DNA from: MKUN01 sp964481425
GTDB taxonomy: Bacteria > Bacteroidota > Bacteroidia > Chitinophagales > Chitinophagaceae
DNA length: 64,000 bases
Direction of reading: 5' to 3'
NCBI GenBank assembly: GCA_964481425.1
Contig: CAYZTM010000001.1
Coordinates: 124,001 to 188,000 of the forward strand
Part shown: positions 25,785-34,242 of the stretch, piece after piece
Layout: every line of letters starts with the position of its first letter
How positions within the stretch are numbered: the first letter of the stretch is position 1
The notes under the pieces: model-generated
The model's database searches: none
What the model was told of the DNA's origin: nothing
Seen by the model: the letters and a program-made list of their open reading frames with translations, nothing else
Made by a program: the position numbers and the translations under genes

Positions 25785-27047
25785 ATGAAACGTTTAATAT
25801 TCCTTGCACTGGTGCTGTTTGGGATTAGTGGCATGTCCTATGCCCAGAGCGATGATGTTTATTTCAGTAGCAAGGATGCAAGCAGGCAGGCAAAAGAAGA
25901 TGCTGCGCGGCAGGCAGAACAGGATAGTATGCGCCGGGCGCAAAGGCAGAACAACTATGATGCTGCACCGGCTAACACTTACACCAGTTCCGGCACTCAG
26001 TACGATGATAATGGCTATAACGATGACGACTATGTGAACTATGATGATGACAATTATTATGCGTCACGCATCAACCGCTTTTATTATCCTTACAGCGGTT
26101 TAAGTTATTACAGCCCTTATTACAACCCATATTGGTACGACCCTTATTGGGTCGATCCTTATTGGGGCTGGAGCCCATGGGCACGCCCGGGCGTAACGGT
26201 TAGCTTGGGTTATGGACCTTACTGGACATCTTACTGGAGCTGGTACAGCTGGTATGGCTACCCTGGTTTCTATAGTTCATGGTATTATCCATATTATGCT
26301 TGTGGCTATTATGGGCCTTATTATGGTAGCTATTGGAATGGATACTACGGTGGTGTGTACGACGCTTACGGGCATCATAACAGCTTCAATAGCGTGTCAT
26401 ATGGCCCCCGTTACTCGCTCAATGCCATACACAACAGCAATGGCATAAGGCCGGGTGCAGGCTTCACCCCTATGTCTTATAACGATACAAGGGTGCCTCA
26501 CCTGCGTCCCGCAAATAATAATAGCAACAATAATAATACCGGAACAGTAAGGAATTTCAACGAGCGCAGTCCCCGCGAAGAACGTACGATCACCAATGGT
26601 GCGACCCGTAACAGTGATATGAATACTCGTAGTGACAATCGCTTTCAGGATAATGAGAATAGGTTCAATGACCGCACAGGCAGGTTTACCAATGAAAGTA
26701 ATGATGGTCGCGTTATAGACAGCCGCAACAACGATAGGTTTTATAATAATAACGACTATAACCGCAATATGAACGATAATTCTTTCCGCAATGATAATGC
26801 TGAGAGAAGCTATGACAATAACAGGCAGTTTGATAATAACCGTCGGCAGGAATATAATCAACCTCGCGTTGAGCGGTCACAGCCCACCTATACGCAGCCG
26901 CAACAACATTTCGAGCCCCAGCGCAGTGCACCCGTTCAGTCGGCCCCACGCAGTTTTGGCAGTGGGCGCAGCTCCGGCAGCTTCAATAGTGGCAGCCGTA
27001 GTTCGTCAGGCAGCAGTTTTGGCGGTAGTAGGGGTGGCCGCAGGTAA
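25785..27047 (+). CDS. Secreted Tyr/Asn/Ser-rich low-complexity protein
   Basis: A 420-residue exported protein. The ATG at 25785 is chosen because it opens a normal signal peptide (MKRLIFLALVLFGISGMSYAQ); an upstream frame extension from 25707 has no such feature. The mature protein has a charged Ala/Arg/Gln segment, an Asp/Tyr patch, a Tyr/Trp/Gly/Pro-rich region (about 120-210), an Asn/Arg/Asp-rich region (about 260-370), and a Gly/Ser tail (RSSGSFNSGSRSSSG). It is probably a disordered or adhesive envelope protein. No catalytic motif is visible. A strong hairpin terminator follows. The function is unknown. Confidence 0.82.
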   Translation: MKRLIFLALVLFGISGMSYAQSDDVYFSSKDASRQAKEDAARQAEQDSMRRAQRQNNYDAAPANTYTSSGTQYDDNGYNDDDYVNYDDDNYYASRINRFYYPYSGLSYYSPYYNPYWYDPYWVDPYWGWSPWARPGVTVSLGYGPYWTSYWSWYSWYGYPGFYSSWYYPYYACGYYGPYYGSYWNGYYGGVYDAYGHHNSFNSVSYGPRYSLNAIHNSNGIRPGAGFTPMSYNDTRVPHLRPANNNSNNNNTGTVRNFNERSPREERTITNGATRNSDMNTRSDNRFQDNENRFNDRTGRFTNESNDGRVIDSRNNDRFYNNNDYNRNMNDNSFRNDNAERSYDNNRQFDNNRRQEYNQPRVERSQPTYTQPQQHFEPQRSAPVQSAPRSFGSGRSSGSFNSGSRSSSGSSFGGSRGGRR

Positions 27048-27082
27048 TTTTATGATTTCCATAACACAATAAAATACTTTTT

Positions 27083-27115
27083 ACTACGCTATCCATATGG
27101 ATAGCGTAGTTTTTT
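27083..27115 (+). terminator. Rho-independent terminator
   Basis: A 28-base perfect palindrome (27083-27110, centre CCATATGG) followed by six T bases. It lies 35 bases after the Tyr/Asn-rich gene and ends its transcript. Confidence 0.92.
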
Positions 27116-27206
27116 AACATTCGGTATAGTTTTTGAATAACTAAATTGAGGGTGATATTTAAACGATGTATACCCTGCACAGTCAAATTAACAGAAACCG
27201 GGTTGT

Positions 27207-28706
27207 ATGAATAGTTTTAAGTATATAGCGATAGCCTTACTCACATTTTGCACAGGAATATATGCACTGGCCCAGGACGAAACGGATGCCCTTCGTTACT
27301 CCTACCTGGCACCGCAGGCCACTGCCCGTTCTATGGGCATTGGCAATGCCATGGGTGCTGTTGGGGCCGATTTTAGTTCACTTAGTATAAATCCTGCTGG
27401 TATAGGCGTTTACAGGAATGGTGAGATGATGATCACGCCCTCCATTAAGGCCAATACAGTTACAGGGACCTATCTGGGTAATACTACATCTGATGACAAA
27501 CTGCGTTTTACGATCAACAACGCCGGTATTGTTTTTACGCGTGCCGCAAAGGGCCGCAGGTACCAGCACAGCAAATGGAAAGCATCATCCTTTGCCTTTG
27601 GTTTTAACCGTACTGCCGATTTTAACCGTAACTATACTTATTCCGGTAAGAATGGGGGGGCGACGGGTAGCAGCGGTTCGGAAGTGTTTGTCGCCGATGC
27701 AAATGATAATATAAACGATTTTAACTATGTTCAGAACAATAGCTCACTGGCCAGCCTTGGCTACCAGGCTTACCTGATCAATTATGATACGAATATTGGC
27801 CTGTATCGTACAGTAGTACCATGGGACGATTCCAATGGCCTTAACCAACGACGCAGGGTGCACGAAACGGGTAGCATGAACGAGATGACCTTTTCCTTTG
27901 GTGGTAACTATATGGAGAAGTTGATGCTTGGTGCCACCATAGGTATTCCTTTTGTTCGCTACGACCGCACAGCAGACTATACAGAAGCGCTGCTGGTGCC
28001 TACCAATAATTTCTCAGATTATACTTATACAGAAAAGCTGACTACGAAAGGTACCGGTATCAACCTTAAATTGGGCTTTATATATAAACCTTCAGATTTT
28101 TTCCGTTTTGGTGCGGCCGTACATACACCTACCTATTTTGCGATGACGGACAACTACAGCAATTCCATCAGCTTTAATGCACAAGGACATGCAGGCGACT
28201 GGGCCAACGATCCGGGTACTGTCGATTACACACTTACTACACCATGGCGTGCTGTGGTTAGTGCGACCGGTTTCATGGGTAAGTATGGTTTTATTTCTGC
28301 CGATTATGAGTTCGTCAATTATCGCTCCATGCGTTATCATTTCCAGAGCGATTTTATAGATTATGAGTCTAAAGTAAACCAGCTGATCAAAAGCACTTAC
28401 ACGTCAGCATCTAACTTCCGCATAGGTATTGAGGGCCGCCCGATCGATTTCATGATGGTGCGCATCGGCTGTGGTTATTATGGTACACCGTACAAGGTTA
28501 GCCCGGCCAAAGCCAACCACATCGATCTTTCTGCAGGTATAGGTTTCAGGTTCAGCCATTGGTTTACCGATCTTGGTTTTGTGCATACTATGTACAATGG
28601 CCAGGAGCAGCCATATGTATTGCCTTACCCGGGTGTCGTGGTGCCATCGGCAACACTTAAGAATAGCCTGAATAATGCAGCACTTACCATAGGAGTTAAA
28701 TTTTAA
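27207..28706 (+). CDS. FadL/OMPP1-family outer-membrane transport protein
   Basis: A 499-residue beta-barrel protein with signal peptide MNSFKYIAIALLTFCTGIYALAQ. The N-terminal part of the mature protein shows the OMPP1/FadL signature: APQATARSMGIGNAMGAVGADFSSLSINPAGIGVYR. Alternating hydrophobic strands then run to the end, which closes with AALTIGVKF and a terminal Phe typical of outer-membrane barrels. The family moves hydrophobic compounds such as fatty acids across the outer membrane. Bacteroidota members are numerous and mostly uncharacterised, so the substrate is not assigned. A hairpin terminator follows at 28731. Confidence 0.9.
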   Translation: MNSFKYIAIALLTFCTGIYALAQDETDALRYSYLAPQATARSMGIGNAMGAVGADFSSLSINPAGIGVYRNGEMMITPSIKANTVTGTYLGNTTSDDKLRFTINNAGIVFTRAAKGRRYQHSKWKASSFAFGFNRTADFNRNYTYSGKNGGATGSSGSEVFVADANDNINDFNYVQNNSSLASLGYQAYLINYDTNIGLYRTVVPWDDSNGLNQRRRVHETGSMNEMTFSFGGNYMEKLMLGATIGIPFVRYDRTADYTEALLVPTNNFSDYTYTEKLTTKGTGINLKLGFIYKPSDFFRFGAAVHTPTYFAMTDNYSNSISFNAQGHAGDWANDPGTVDYTLTTPWRAVVSATGFMGKYGFISADYEFVNYRSMRYHFQSDFIDYESKVNQLIKSTYTSASNFRIGIEGRPIDFMMVRIGCGYYGTPYKVSPAKANHIDLSAGIGFRFSHWFTDLGFVHTMYNGQEQPYVLPYPGVVVPSATLKNSLNNAALTIGVKF

Positions 28707-28730
28707 TGGTTATTAATATATTGTGATCAT

Positions 28731-28756
28731 AGCACCCTCCAAGGGTGCTTTTGTTT
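28731..28756 (+). terminator. Rho-independent terminator of the FadL-like gene
   Basis: Stem AGCACCCT (28731-28738) pairs with AGGGTGCT (28742-28749) across a 3-base loop, followed by TTTGTTT. It lies 24 bases after the stop codon. Confidence 0.9.
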
Positions 28757-28842
28757 AATATAATACCCATACTTATCCACATTTAGCACGGGTAACTTAT
28801 CGACCTGTCAACCTATCAACTGAATTTGATTTTCTTTGCATC

Positions 28843-30729
28843 ATGGCAGAATTACAGAACCAATATACAGAGGAGAGTATCCGATCGCTCGACTGGCGGG
28901 AGCATATACGCCTGCGCCCCGGTATGTACATCGGTAAGCTCGGCGATGGCAGCAGCATGGATGATGGTATTTATATACTGCTTAAAGAAGTAATAGATAA
29001 CTGTATCGATGAGTATACCATGGGCTTTGGTAAGCGGGTGGAGATAACAGTAGGTGAGGGCGTGGTTACAGTGCGCGACTATGGTCGGGGTATTCCCTTG
29101 GGCAAAGTAGTGGATGTGGTGAGCAAGATAAATACAGGAGCCAAGTATGATAGTAAAGCCTTTCAGAAGTCTGTAGGCTTGAACGGGGTGGGTACTAAAG
29201 CTGTGAATGCACTAAGCAGTTATTTTAAAGTGGCTGCCTTCCGCGATGGACGAGAGAAGGTAGCTGAGTTTGATAAGGGCATACTGGTTAAGGAGCACAA
29301 AGAGGCTGCCACTAAAGAAGCAAATGGAACGCTTGTTGTATTCCGTCCTGACAATACGGTATTCCGGAATTACCACTACATACATGAATACATAGAGAAC
29401 CAGATATGGAATTACTGTTTCCTGAACGCAGGTCTGCAGATCAACTTTAATGGCAGGAATTTCGTTTCGAAGAATGGCTTGCTCGACCTGCTGCAGCGTA
29501 AGACCAACCCTGACAACCTGCGTTATCCCATCATACACCTCAAAGGCGAGGACATAGAGGTGGCCATTACCCATACCGGCGATTATGGTGAAGATCTCTA
29601 CTCCTTTGTGAACGGGCAGCATACCACCCAGGGTGGTACGCACCAGGGGGCTTTTCGTGAGGCATTTGTGAAAGTGATACGCGATTTCTATAAGAAAGAC
29701 TATGAAGCTTCCGATGTGCGGCAGAGCATTACGGCGGCCATATCGGTCCGCGTGCAAGAGCCCGTGTTTGAATCACAGACCAAAACCAAGCTGGGTTCTC
29801 AATACGTATGGGAAGGTGGCCCTTCAATGAAATCATTCGTTTATGATTTCCTGGCAAAAGAACTGGATAATTTTCTGCATAAAAATTCCGCAATAGCAGA
29901 TGCTCTTAAGAAAAGAATAGAACAAAGCGAGCGGGAACGTAAAGAACTATCCGGTATCCGCAAACTGGCCAATGAACGTGCCAAGAAGGCTAACCTGCAT
30001 AACAAAAAGCTGCGCGATTGCCGCATTCACCTGAATGATGATCCTCCCTCGAAGAACAAAGAAGACTTCTTCCAGAAGCAGAACGAGTCTACCATATTCA
30101 TCACCGAGGGCGATTCTGCCAGCGGTTCCATCACTAAAAGCCGTAATGTAGAGACTCAGGCGGTGTTCAGTTTACGTGGTAAACCGCTCAACTGTTTCGG
30201 GCTTACCAAAAAGGTAGTGTATGAAAATGAAGAGTTCAATCTCCTGCAGCATGCCTTAAATATTGAAGAAGGCCTGGATGGTTTGCGGTATAATAATATC
30301 GTGATCGCAACCGATGCCGATGTAGATGGCATGCATATCCGTCTGCTCATTATGACCTTCTTCCTGCAGTTCTTCCCCGACCTGGTGAAGAAGGAACATG
30401 TGCATATTCTGCAAACCCCGCTTTTCCGTGTGCGGAATAAGCAGAAGACCATATACTGCTACAGCGAAGAAGAAAAGCAGGCTGCCGTGAAAGAATTGGG
30501 TGGTAAGCCCGAGATCACCCGCTTCAAAGGCCTGGGCGAGATAAGCCCCGAGGAGTTTGCCCAGTTCATAGGTGAAGATATGAGGAAAGACCCCGTATTG
30601 CTCACACACGATGCCCAGATACAGAAACTGCTCTCTTACTATATGGGGAAGAATACGCCAGATAGGCAGGTCTTCATCATAGAAAACCTTAGGGTCGAGA
30701 AAGACCTTGTAGAGGAGCTAAAGGGATAA
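28843..30729 (+). CDS. parE: DNA topoisomerase IV subunit B (ParE/GyrB family)
   Basis: A 628-residue type IIA topoisomerase ATPase subunit. The GHKL ATPase shows LRPGMYIG, EVIDNCIDEYTMG, DYGRGIP and LNGVGTKAVNALS. The transducer domain has the SFVNGQHTTQGGTHQGAF region. The Toprim domain has ITEGDSASGS and ATDADVDGMHI, and RFKGLGEISPEEF lies near the C-terminus. It supplies ATP-driven strand passage for decatenation of chromosomes together with ParC, which is not in this window. The length and sequence fit ParE-type proteins of Bacteroidota better than the longer GyrB, but a paralogue comparison would be needed to exclude GyrB. A perfect hairpin begins at its stop codon. Confidence 0.93.
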   Translation: MAELQNQYTEESIRSLDWREHIRLRPGMYIGKLGDGSSMDDGIYILLKEVIDNCIDEYTMGFGKRVEITVGEGVVTVRDYGRGIPLGKVVDVVSKINTGAKYDSKAFQKSVGLNGVGTKAVNALSSYFKVAAFRDGREKVAEFDKGILVKEHKEAATKEANGTLVVFRPDNTVFRNYHYIHEYIENQIWNYCFLNAGLQINFNGRNFVSKNGLLDLLQRKTNPDNLRYPIIHLKGEDIEVAITHTGDYGEDLYSFVNGQHTTQGGTHQGAFREAFVKVIRDFYKKDYEASDVRQSITAAISVRVQEPVFESQTKTKLGSQYVWEGGPSMKSFVYDFLAKELDNFLHKNSAIADALKKRIEQSERERKELSGIRKLANERAKKANLHNKKLRDCRIHLNDDPPSKNKEDFFQKQNESTIFITEGDSASGSITKSRNVETQAVFSLRGKPLNCFGLTKKVVYENEEFNLLQHALNIEEGLDGLRYNNIVIATDADVDGMHIRLLIMTFFLQFFPDLVKKEHVHILQTPLFRVRNKQKTIYCYSEEEKQAAVKELGGKPEITRFKGLGEISPEEFAQFIGEDMRKDPVLLTHDAQIQKLLSYYMGKNTPDRQVFIIENLRVEKDLVEELKG

Positions 30730-30770
30730 TTTAATTACTACCTCCCGACCGGGAGGTAGTAATTAAATTA
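30727..30770. terminator. Bidirectional terminator between parE and the small lipoprotein
   Basis: A perfect 20-bp stem (30727-30746 with 30751-30770) with loop GACC. The left arm begins with the parE stop codon TAA. The convergent lipoprotein gene ends at 30780, so one hairpin can serve both transcripts. The outer stem is AT-rich rather than followed by a separate T-run. Confidence 0.88.
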
Positions 30771-30779
30771 ATGACTCTT

Positions 30780-31022
30780 TTATTTAAGGTTGCAACTTGT
30801 GGTTACAGTGTATCCAAAGGATGATGTTGTTGTTGCATTTGCTGAACACTCAGTTTTTGCCAACCCTTTATGGTATGTTGTCAACTCAATGCTGCTGGTT
30901 GATGTAGTTATTTGCCCATTATCATCCTCTGTTGTAGTGCACTCACAGGTCCAGCTTTTCTTGCAGGAGGTGCTTAGGGTAACAATGGTCAGCAGACCGA
31001 TAAGATAGAATAGCTTTTTCAT
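30780..31022 (-). CDS. Small lipoprotein, unknown function
   Basis: An 80-residue protein starting at the ATG at 31022, which gives a compact lipoprotein signal peptide MKKLFYLIGLLTIVTLSTSC with lipobox LSTSC; an upstream in-frame ATG would add 15 residues. The mature part is about 60 residues, rich in Thr and Ser with three further cysteines (CEC, ECS, TSC). It ends SCNLK. Disulphide formation in the periplasm or on the surface is possible. No family was recognised. Confidence 0.75.
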   Translation of the reverse strand: MKKLFYLIGLLTIVTLSTSCKKSWTCECTTTEDDNGQITTSTSSIELTTYHKGLAKTECSANATTTSSFGYTVTTSCNLK

Positions 31023-31084
31023 TTCTGTTTTTTTTGCAATGATAATAGGTATTTTCAAAAAATGCAATGGGTAAATGCATAGGC

Positions 31085-31113
31085 AAAAAAAGCCGACCTG
31101 AGAACAGGCCAGC
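31085..31113 (-). terminator. Terminator-like hairpin upstream of the small lipoprotein gene (minus strand)
   Basis: Read on the minus strand, GCTGGCCTG (31113-31105) can pair with CAGGTCGGC (31100-31092), including two G-U pairs, across a 4-base loop. Seven T residues follow at 31091-31085. It lies about 60 bases upstream of the lipoprotein ATG. No minus-strand gene ends here, so it may be an attenuator in the lipoprotein leader or the end of a small RNA. Confidence 0.5.
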
Positions 31114-31304
31114 CCCTATAAACCCTATCACCATGAATAATCTTTGGTTATCTCTGTGTATGAACTATCTTTCTTATTTTCTTTTGTAAAATTCAGCATT
31201 ATTTTGTTTCCCTTCGGTGACAATTGTTACATAATAAGGTGACCTTGGTCATCAAATTGGCAACTTTGATGTCATAAGGATTGTTTGTATTATTACAACT
31301 GTTA

Positions 31305-32333
31305 ATGCATAAGAATAATTTTGACTTCCTAAGGTTAGTGTTCGCAATATTTGTGATCATTACACATTCCTATCCGCTTACTGGTATCCCGGAAAACGAT
31401 TTTTTAAACGGAATTACCCTTGGCCAGCTTAATTTTTCCAATGTAGGCGTGCATGGCTTTTTTGTTATAAGTGGCTACCTGATCTTTCAAAGTATGATGC
31501 GCAGTCGCAACTGGAAAGATTTTATGATGAGAAGGGTGCTAAGGATATACCCCGCATATGCTTGCGCGGTGCTAATAAGTGTTTTAGTTGGCCTTGTGGT
31601 TGCTGAGCGAGGGCTTGTACAGTATTTCACCGACCGGTCTGTACATGCTTACTTAATTAAAGATCTTCTTTTTATTACCCCGGGTCGTAATTCCATTGCC
31701 GGTGTGTTTGAACACAATCCATATCCATTTGCTATTGATGGCTCTTTGTGGACCATTCCTTATGAATTCCTCTTTTACATTATGCTATCACTGCTATTCG
31801 TAGTTAGATCAAAACCCGCTGTAATACGGGTTGCCGTATTTTTTGTCTATACCGGCTTACTGGTTTTCACGCTACGTTTCGAGAATAGTAAATTCACTCT
31901 TTTTCCCGGTTTCGACTGGCATAGCCTTGTACACTTGGCTTTATATTTTTCATCCGGTGCTATACTATCTGTTCTGCAGGCCGGGAGATGGGCAAAAAAA
32001 AATATCCTGTTATTGGCATTTTTCACAGCATGGCTTGTTGCATTGTCTGCCGGATACAACCTCTACTTGCAATTTTTACTTTTCCCGCCTGTAGTTATAC
32101 TATTAGGCAGTATGGCCACACCCGGAATTGCAGGGTTTGGCACAAAGTTCGGCGACTGGTCTTATGGCATATACCTGTACGGATTCCTTGTTCAGCAAAT
32201 TATCATGAACTACTATCAATTTGATCATGTACAGCTTACTTTGGTTGCCATTTTTATAAGTGTGCTATGCGGCATCCTTTCCTGGCACTTGCTCGAAAAA
32301 CATGCATTAAAGCTCAAACGGTTTTTCCCATGA
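31305..32333 (+). CDS. Acyltransferase family 3 (OafA-type) membrane protein
   Basis: A 342-residue polytopic protein of the acyltransferase-3 family. The start at 31305 places the conserved N-terminus at once: NNFDFLRLVFAIFVIITHSYPL, with the catalytic His in THSYP. Further motifs are GFFVISGYLIFQSM (helix 2), RRVLRIYPAYACAV, and DGSLWTIPYEFLFYI. About ten helices span the inner membrane. Members O-acylate sugars of surface polysaccharides or antibiotics; the acceptor is not known. It lies in an AT-rich stretch next to the DUF5005-like lipoprotein, with no polysaccharide cluster around it. Confidence 0.93.
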   Translation: MHKNNFDFLRLVFAIFVIITHSYPLTGIPENDFLNGITLGQLNFSNVGVHGFFVISGYLIFQSMMRSRNWKDFMMRRVLRIYPAYACAVLISVLVGLVVAERGLVQYFTDRSVHAYLIKDLLFITPGRNSIAGVFEHNPYPFAIDGSLWTIPYEFLFYIMLSLLFVVRSKPAVIRVAVFFVYTGLLVFTLRFENSKFTLFPGFDWHSLVHLALYFSSGAILSVLQAGRWAKKNILLLAFFTAWLVALSAGYNLYLQFLLFPPVVILLGSMATPGIAGFGTKFGDWSYGIYLYGFLVQQIIMNYYQFDHVQLTLVAIFISVLCGILSWHLLEKHALKLKRFFP

Positions 32334-32636
32334 CGAGATAAGTGAATGACCTTATAAATTACGTTTGCTGAGAGATATAAGTTAGATAATTTTAATATAA
32401 ATATTTATAGCATTATTTTGTATCAATATTTTGTCCCTCAAATGCTTGAGTGCAGAAATTAATCTTGCCGTTGGCCTGAGTGCTCCGGGTATCTTTTGAA
32501 CTACACCCGTTCCCTTAATAATATAAATATTTTTAATATTTTTACTTATTCCATAGTACTGGTTTGTAATAAATTGATATCGGTCTCTCTGCAATTTTTT
32601 TTAACTTCAATGGCACTGGGTATCTACATTCTATTT
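32334..32636. other. AT-rich intergenic region
   Basis: About 300 bases of strongly AT-rich sequence between the acyltransferase and the DUF5005-like lipoprotein. The lipoprotein frame stays open upstream to 32496 but lacks coding character there. I see no RNA gene, repeat or clear terminator. Confidence 0.45.
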
Positions 32637-33809
32637 ATGTATAGACTTCTTCTTATATTTTCCATATGCGTGCTTGGTATAATGACAGCATGCAATAAAC
32701 CGACAGTAAACAATACGGTGAACATAGATACCCGTGAAGCGACACAAGCTGCCGCTGCTTACGATTATACTGCGGATACGTCTTTATACAAAGACACAAC
32801 ATTTACCAATTATTTTAAGCGTACAAATGGCTTTATTGCGGGCGACGGAGCTTATTCAGTTTCGCAGCAGAATGGTAAATCTTTATGGTTGTTTGGCGAT
32901 AGCTATATTGATAACTACGATCCGGTTACAGCTACTGTGCCGTGCCTTTTTCAGGTACGTAATTGCGGCCTTTTAATGGATATTGCACAGCCCAACGTAC
33001 AGGCTACCTACACAGGCGCAGGTAATCCTCCCTCTTATTTTAGTTATGGACAGGATAATAATTACTGGTTTTGGCCGGGTGCAGGATATACATATAATGA
33101 CACAATGAATATTTTTCTGGATAGGATAAAATCTACAGGGAATGGTCCTTTTGATTTTGAAGTTGTGGATACTAATTATATAGCCCGTGTACCTGTCAGT
33201 GCCCCTTCAAACATATCCTATGTCGTGCAAGGTTCACGTAATGGGATAGATTTCAACAAGGCTGTAATAAATGATATATCATTTTGCGGCTACACATTCA
33301 TTTATGGCACCAAAACGAATGGTTTTGGTAATGACGTATTCCTTGCCCGTTTCCCCTCCGCTAATGTGAATGCACAGTGGCAATATTATAGTGATAATGG
33401 CTGGACCAGTGATGTCACACAGGCGAAAGTCATTTACAGCGAGTTCACTTCATCTTTTTATGTCGTGAAGGTGAAGGAAAAATATGTGATGATCACTACA
33501 GAGTTCAGCGTAGATTGCGACCAGGGAAAGAACGTTTTTGTATCAGTCAGCAACAACCCATATGGGCCGTTCACCAATCATCATTCTGTATGGCAAGTGG
33601 ATGATACGCTGAATGGACACTGGCCGGTGTTCTATATTGCCAATGCACATCCCGAGTTTGATAATGGTTATGACCAGTTACTCATTACCTATTGTATCAA
33701 TGGTTATGGCAGTTGCTATAACACTTGTATTAATAACAGGATGGATCCCAATACCTATCGTCCTAAAGCTATACGTGTAGGATATAAAAAGATCGATCCC
33801 ACGCTTTAA
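32637..33809 (+). CDS. Lipoprotein with DUF5005-like beta-propeller domain
   Basis: A 390-residue protein. The ATG at 32637 gives a clear lipoprotein signal (MYRLLLIFSICVLGIMTAC, lipobox MTAC). The frame continues upstream to 32496, but that would bury the signal peptide. The mature protein shows GDGAYSVSQQNGKSLWLFGDSYID, NNYWFWPGAG and VSNNPYGPFTNH, which resemble the five-bladed glycosidase-like propellers of the DUF5005/DUF4185 group. Such proteins are predicted carbohydrate-active or carbohydrate-binding surface lipoproteins; no activity is proven. Codons are visibly AT-rich compared with flanking housekeeping genes. Confidence 0.78.
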   Translation: MYRLLLIFSICVLGIMTACNKPTVNNTVNIDTREATQAAAAYDYTADTSLYKDTTFTNYFKRTNGFIAGDGAYSVSQQNGKSLWLFGDSYIDNYDPVTATVPCLFQVRNCGLLMDIAQPNVQATYTGAGNPPSYFSYGQDNNYWFWPGAGYTYNDTMNIFLDRIKSTGNGPFDFEVVDTNYIARVPVSAPSNISYVVQGSRNGIDFNKAVINDISFCGYTFIYGTKTNGFGNDVFLARFPSANVNAQWQYYSDNGWTSDVTQAKVIYSEFTSSFYVVKVKEKYVMITTEFSVDCDQGKNVFVSVSNNPYGPFTNHHSVWQVDDTLNGHWPVFYIANAHPEFDNGYDQLLITYCINGYGSCYNTCINNRMDPNTYRPKAIRVGYKKIDPTL

Positions 33810-33875
33810 TGATTTCTTTAACAGCACATTAAGCCGCTATTTCGTAAATTTAGAATGACTTAAAAACGTAACGAT

Positions 33876-34175
33876 ATGGCAGCGTACGTGATTGTAGATA
33901 TTGATATTTTGGACCCCCAAGGCTATGAAGAGTATAAAAAAATAACCCCTGCCACACTGGCTTTATATAATGGAAAGTTTGTAGTGCATGGAGGTATTGC
34001 GGAAACCCTTGAGGGCGATTGGGAGCCGGGTAGGCTCGTTGTGCTTGAATTTCCTACTATTGCTGATGCAAAGCTTTGGAGGGCATCAGCCGAGTATGCA
34101 CCTGCCAAGCACATAAGGCAGAACTCAGCTAACACAAGGATGGTCGTCGTTGAGGGTTTGTTGAACACTCATTGA
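33876..34175 (+). CDS. DUF1330-family protein
   Basis: A 99-residue dimeric alpha/beta-barrel protein by fold. Recognised motifs are AYVIVDIDILDPQGYEEYKK near the start, GKFVVHGG, ETLEGDWEPGRLVVLEFPT, AKLWRASAEYAPAKHIRQ and the closing MVVVEGL. This is the full length of DUF1330, a ferredoxin-like fold family of unknown biochemical role. The start codon ATG at 33876 fits the family's N-terminus. It stands alone. Confidence 0.92.
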   Translation: MAAYVIVDIDILDPQGYEEYKKITPATLALYNGKFVVHGGIAETLEGDWEPGRLVVLEFPTIADAKLWRASAEYAPAKHIRQNSANTRMVVVEGLLNTH

Positions 34176-34242
34176 CCTGTGAGGAACAGTCCGGTTTGTT
34201 TACTTATTTTTACCCCTTTAATGGTTAATCCAGGGCACTTAT

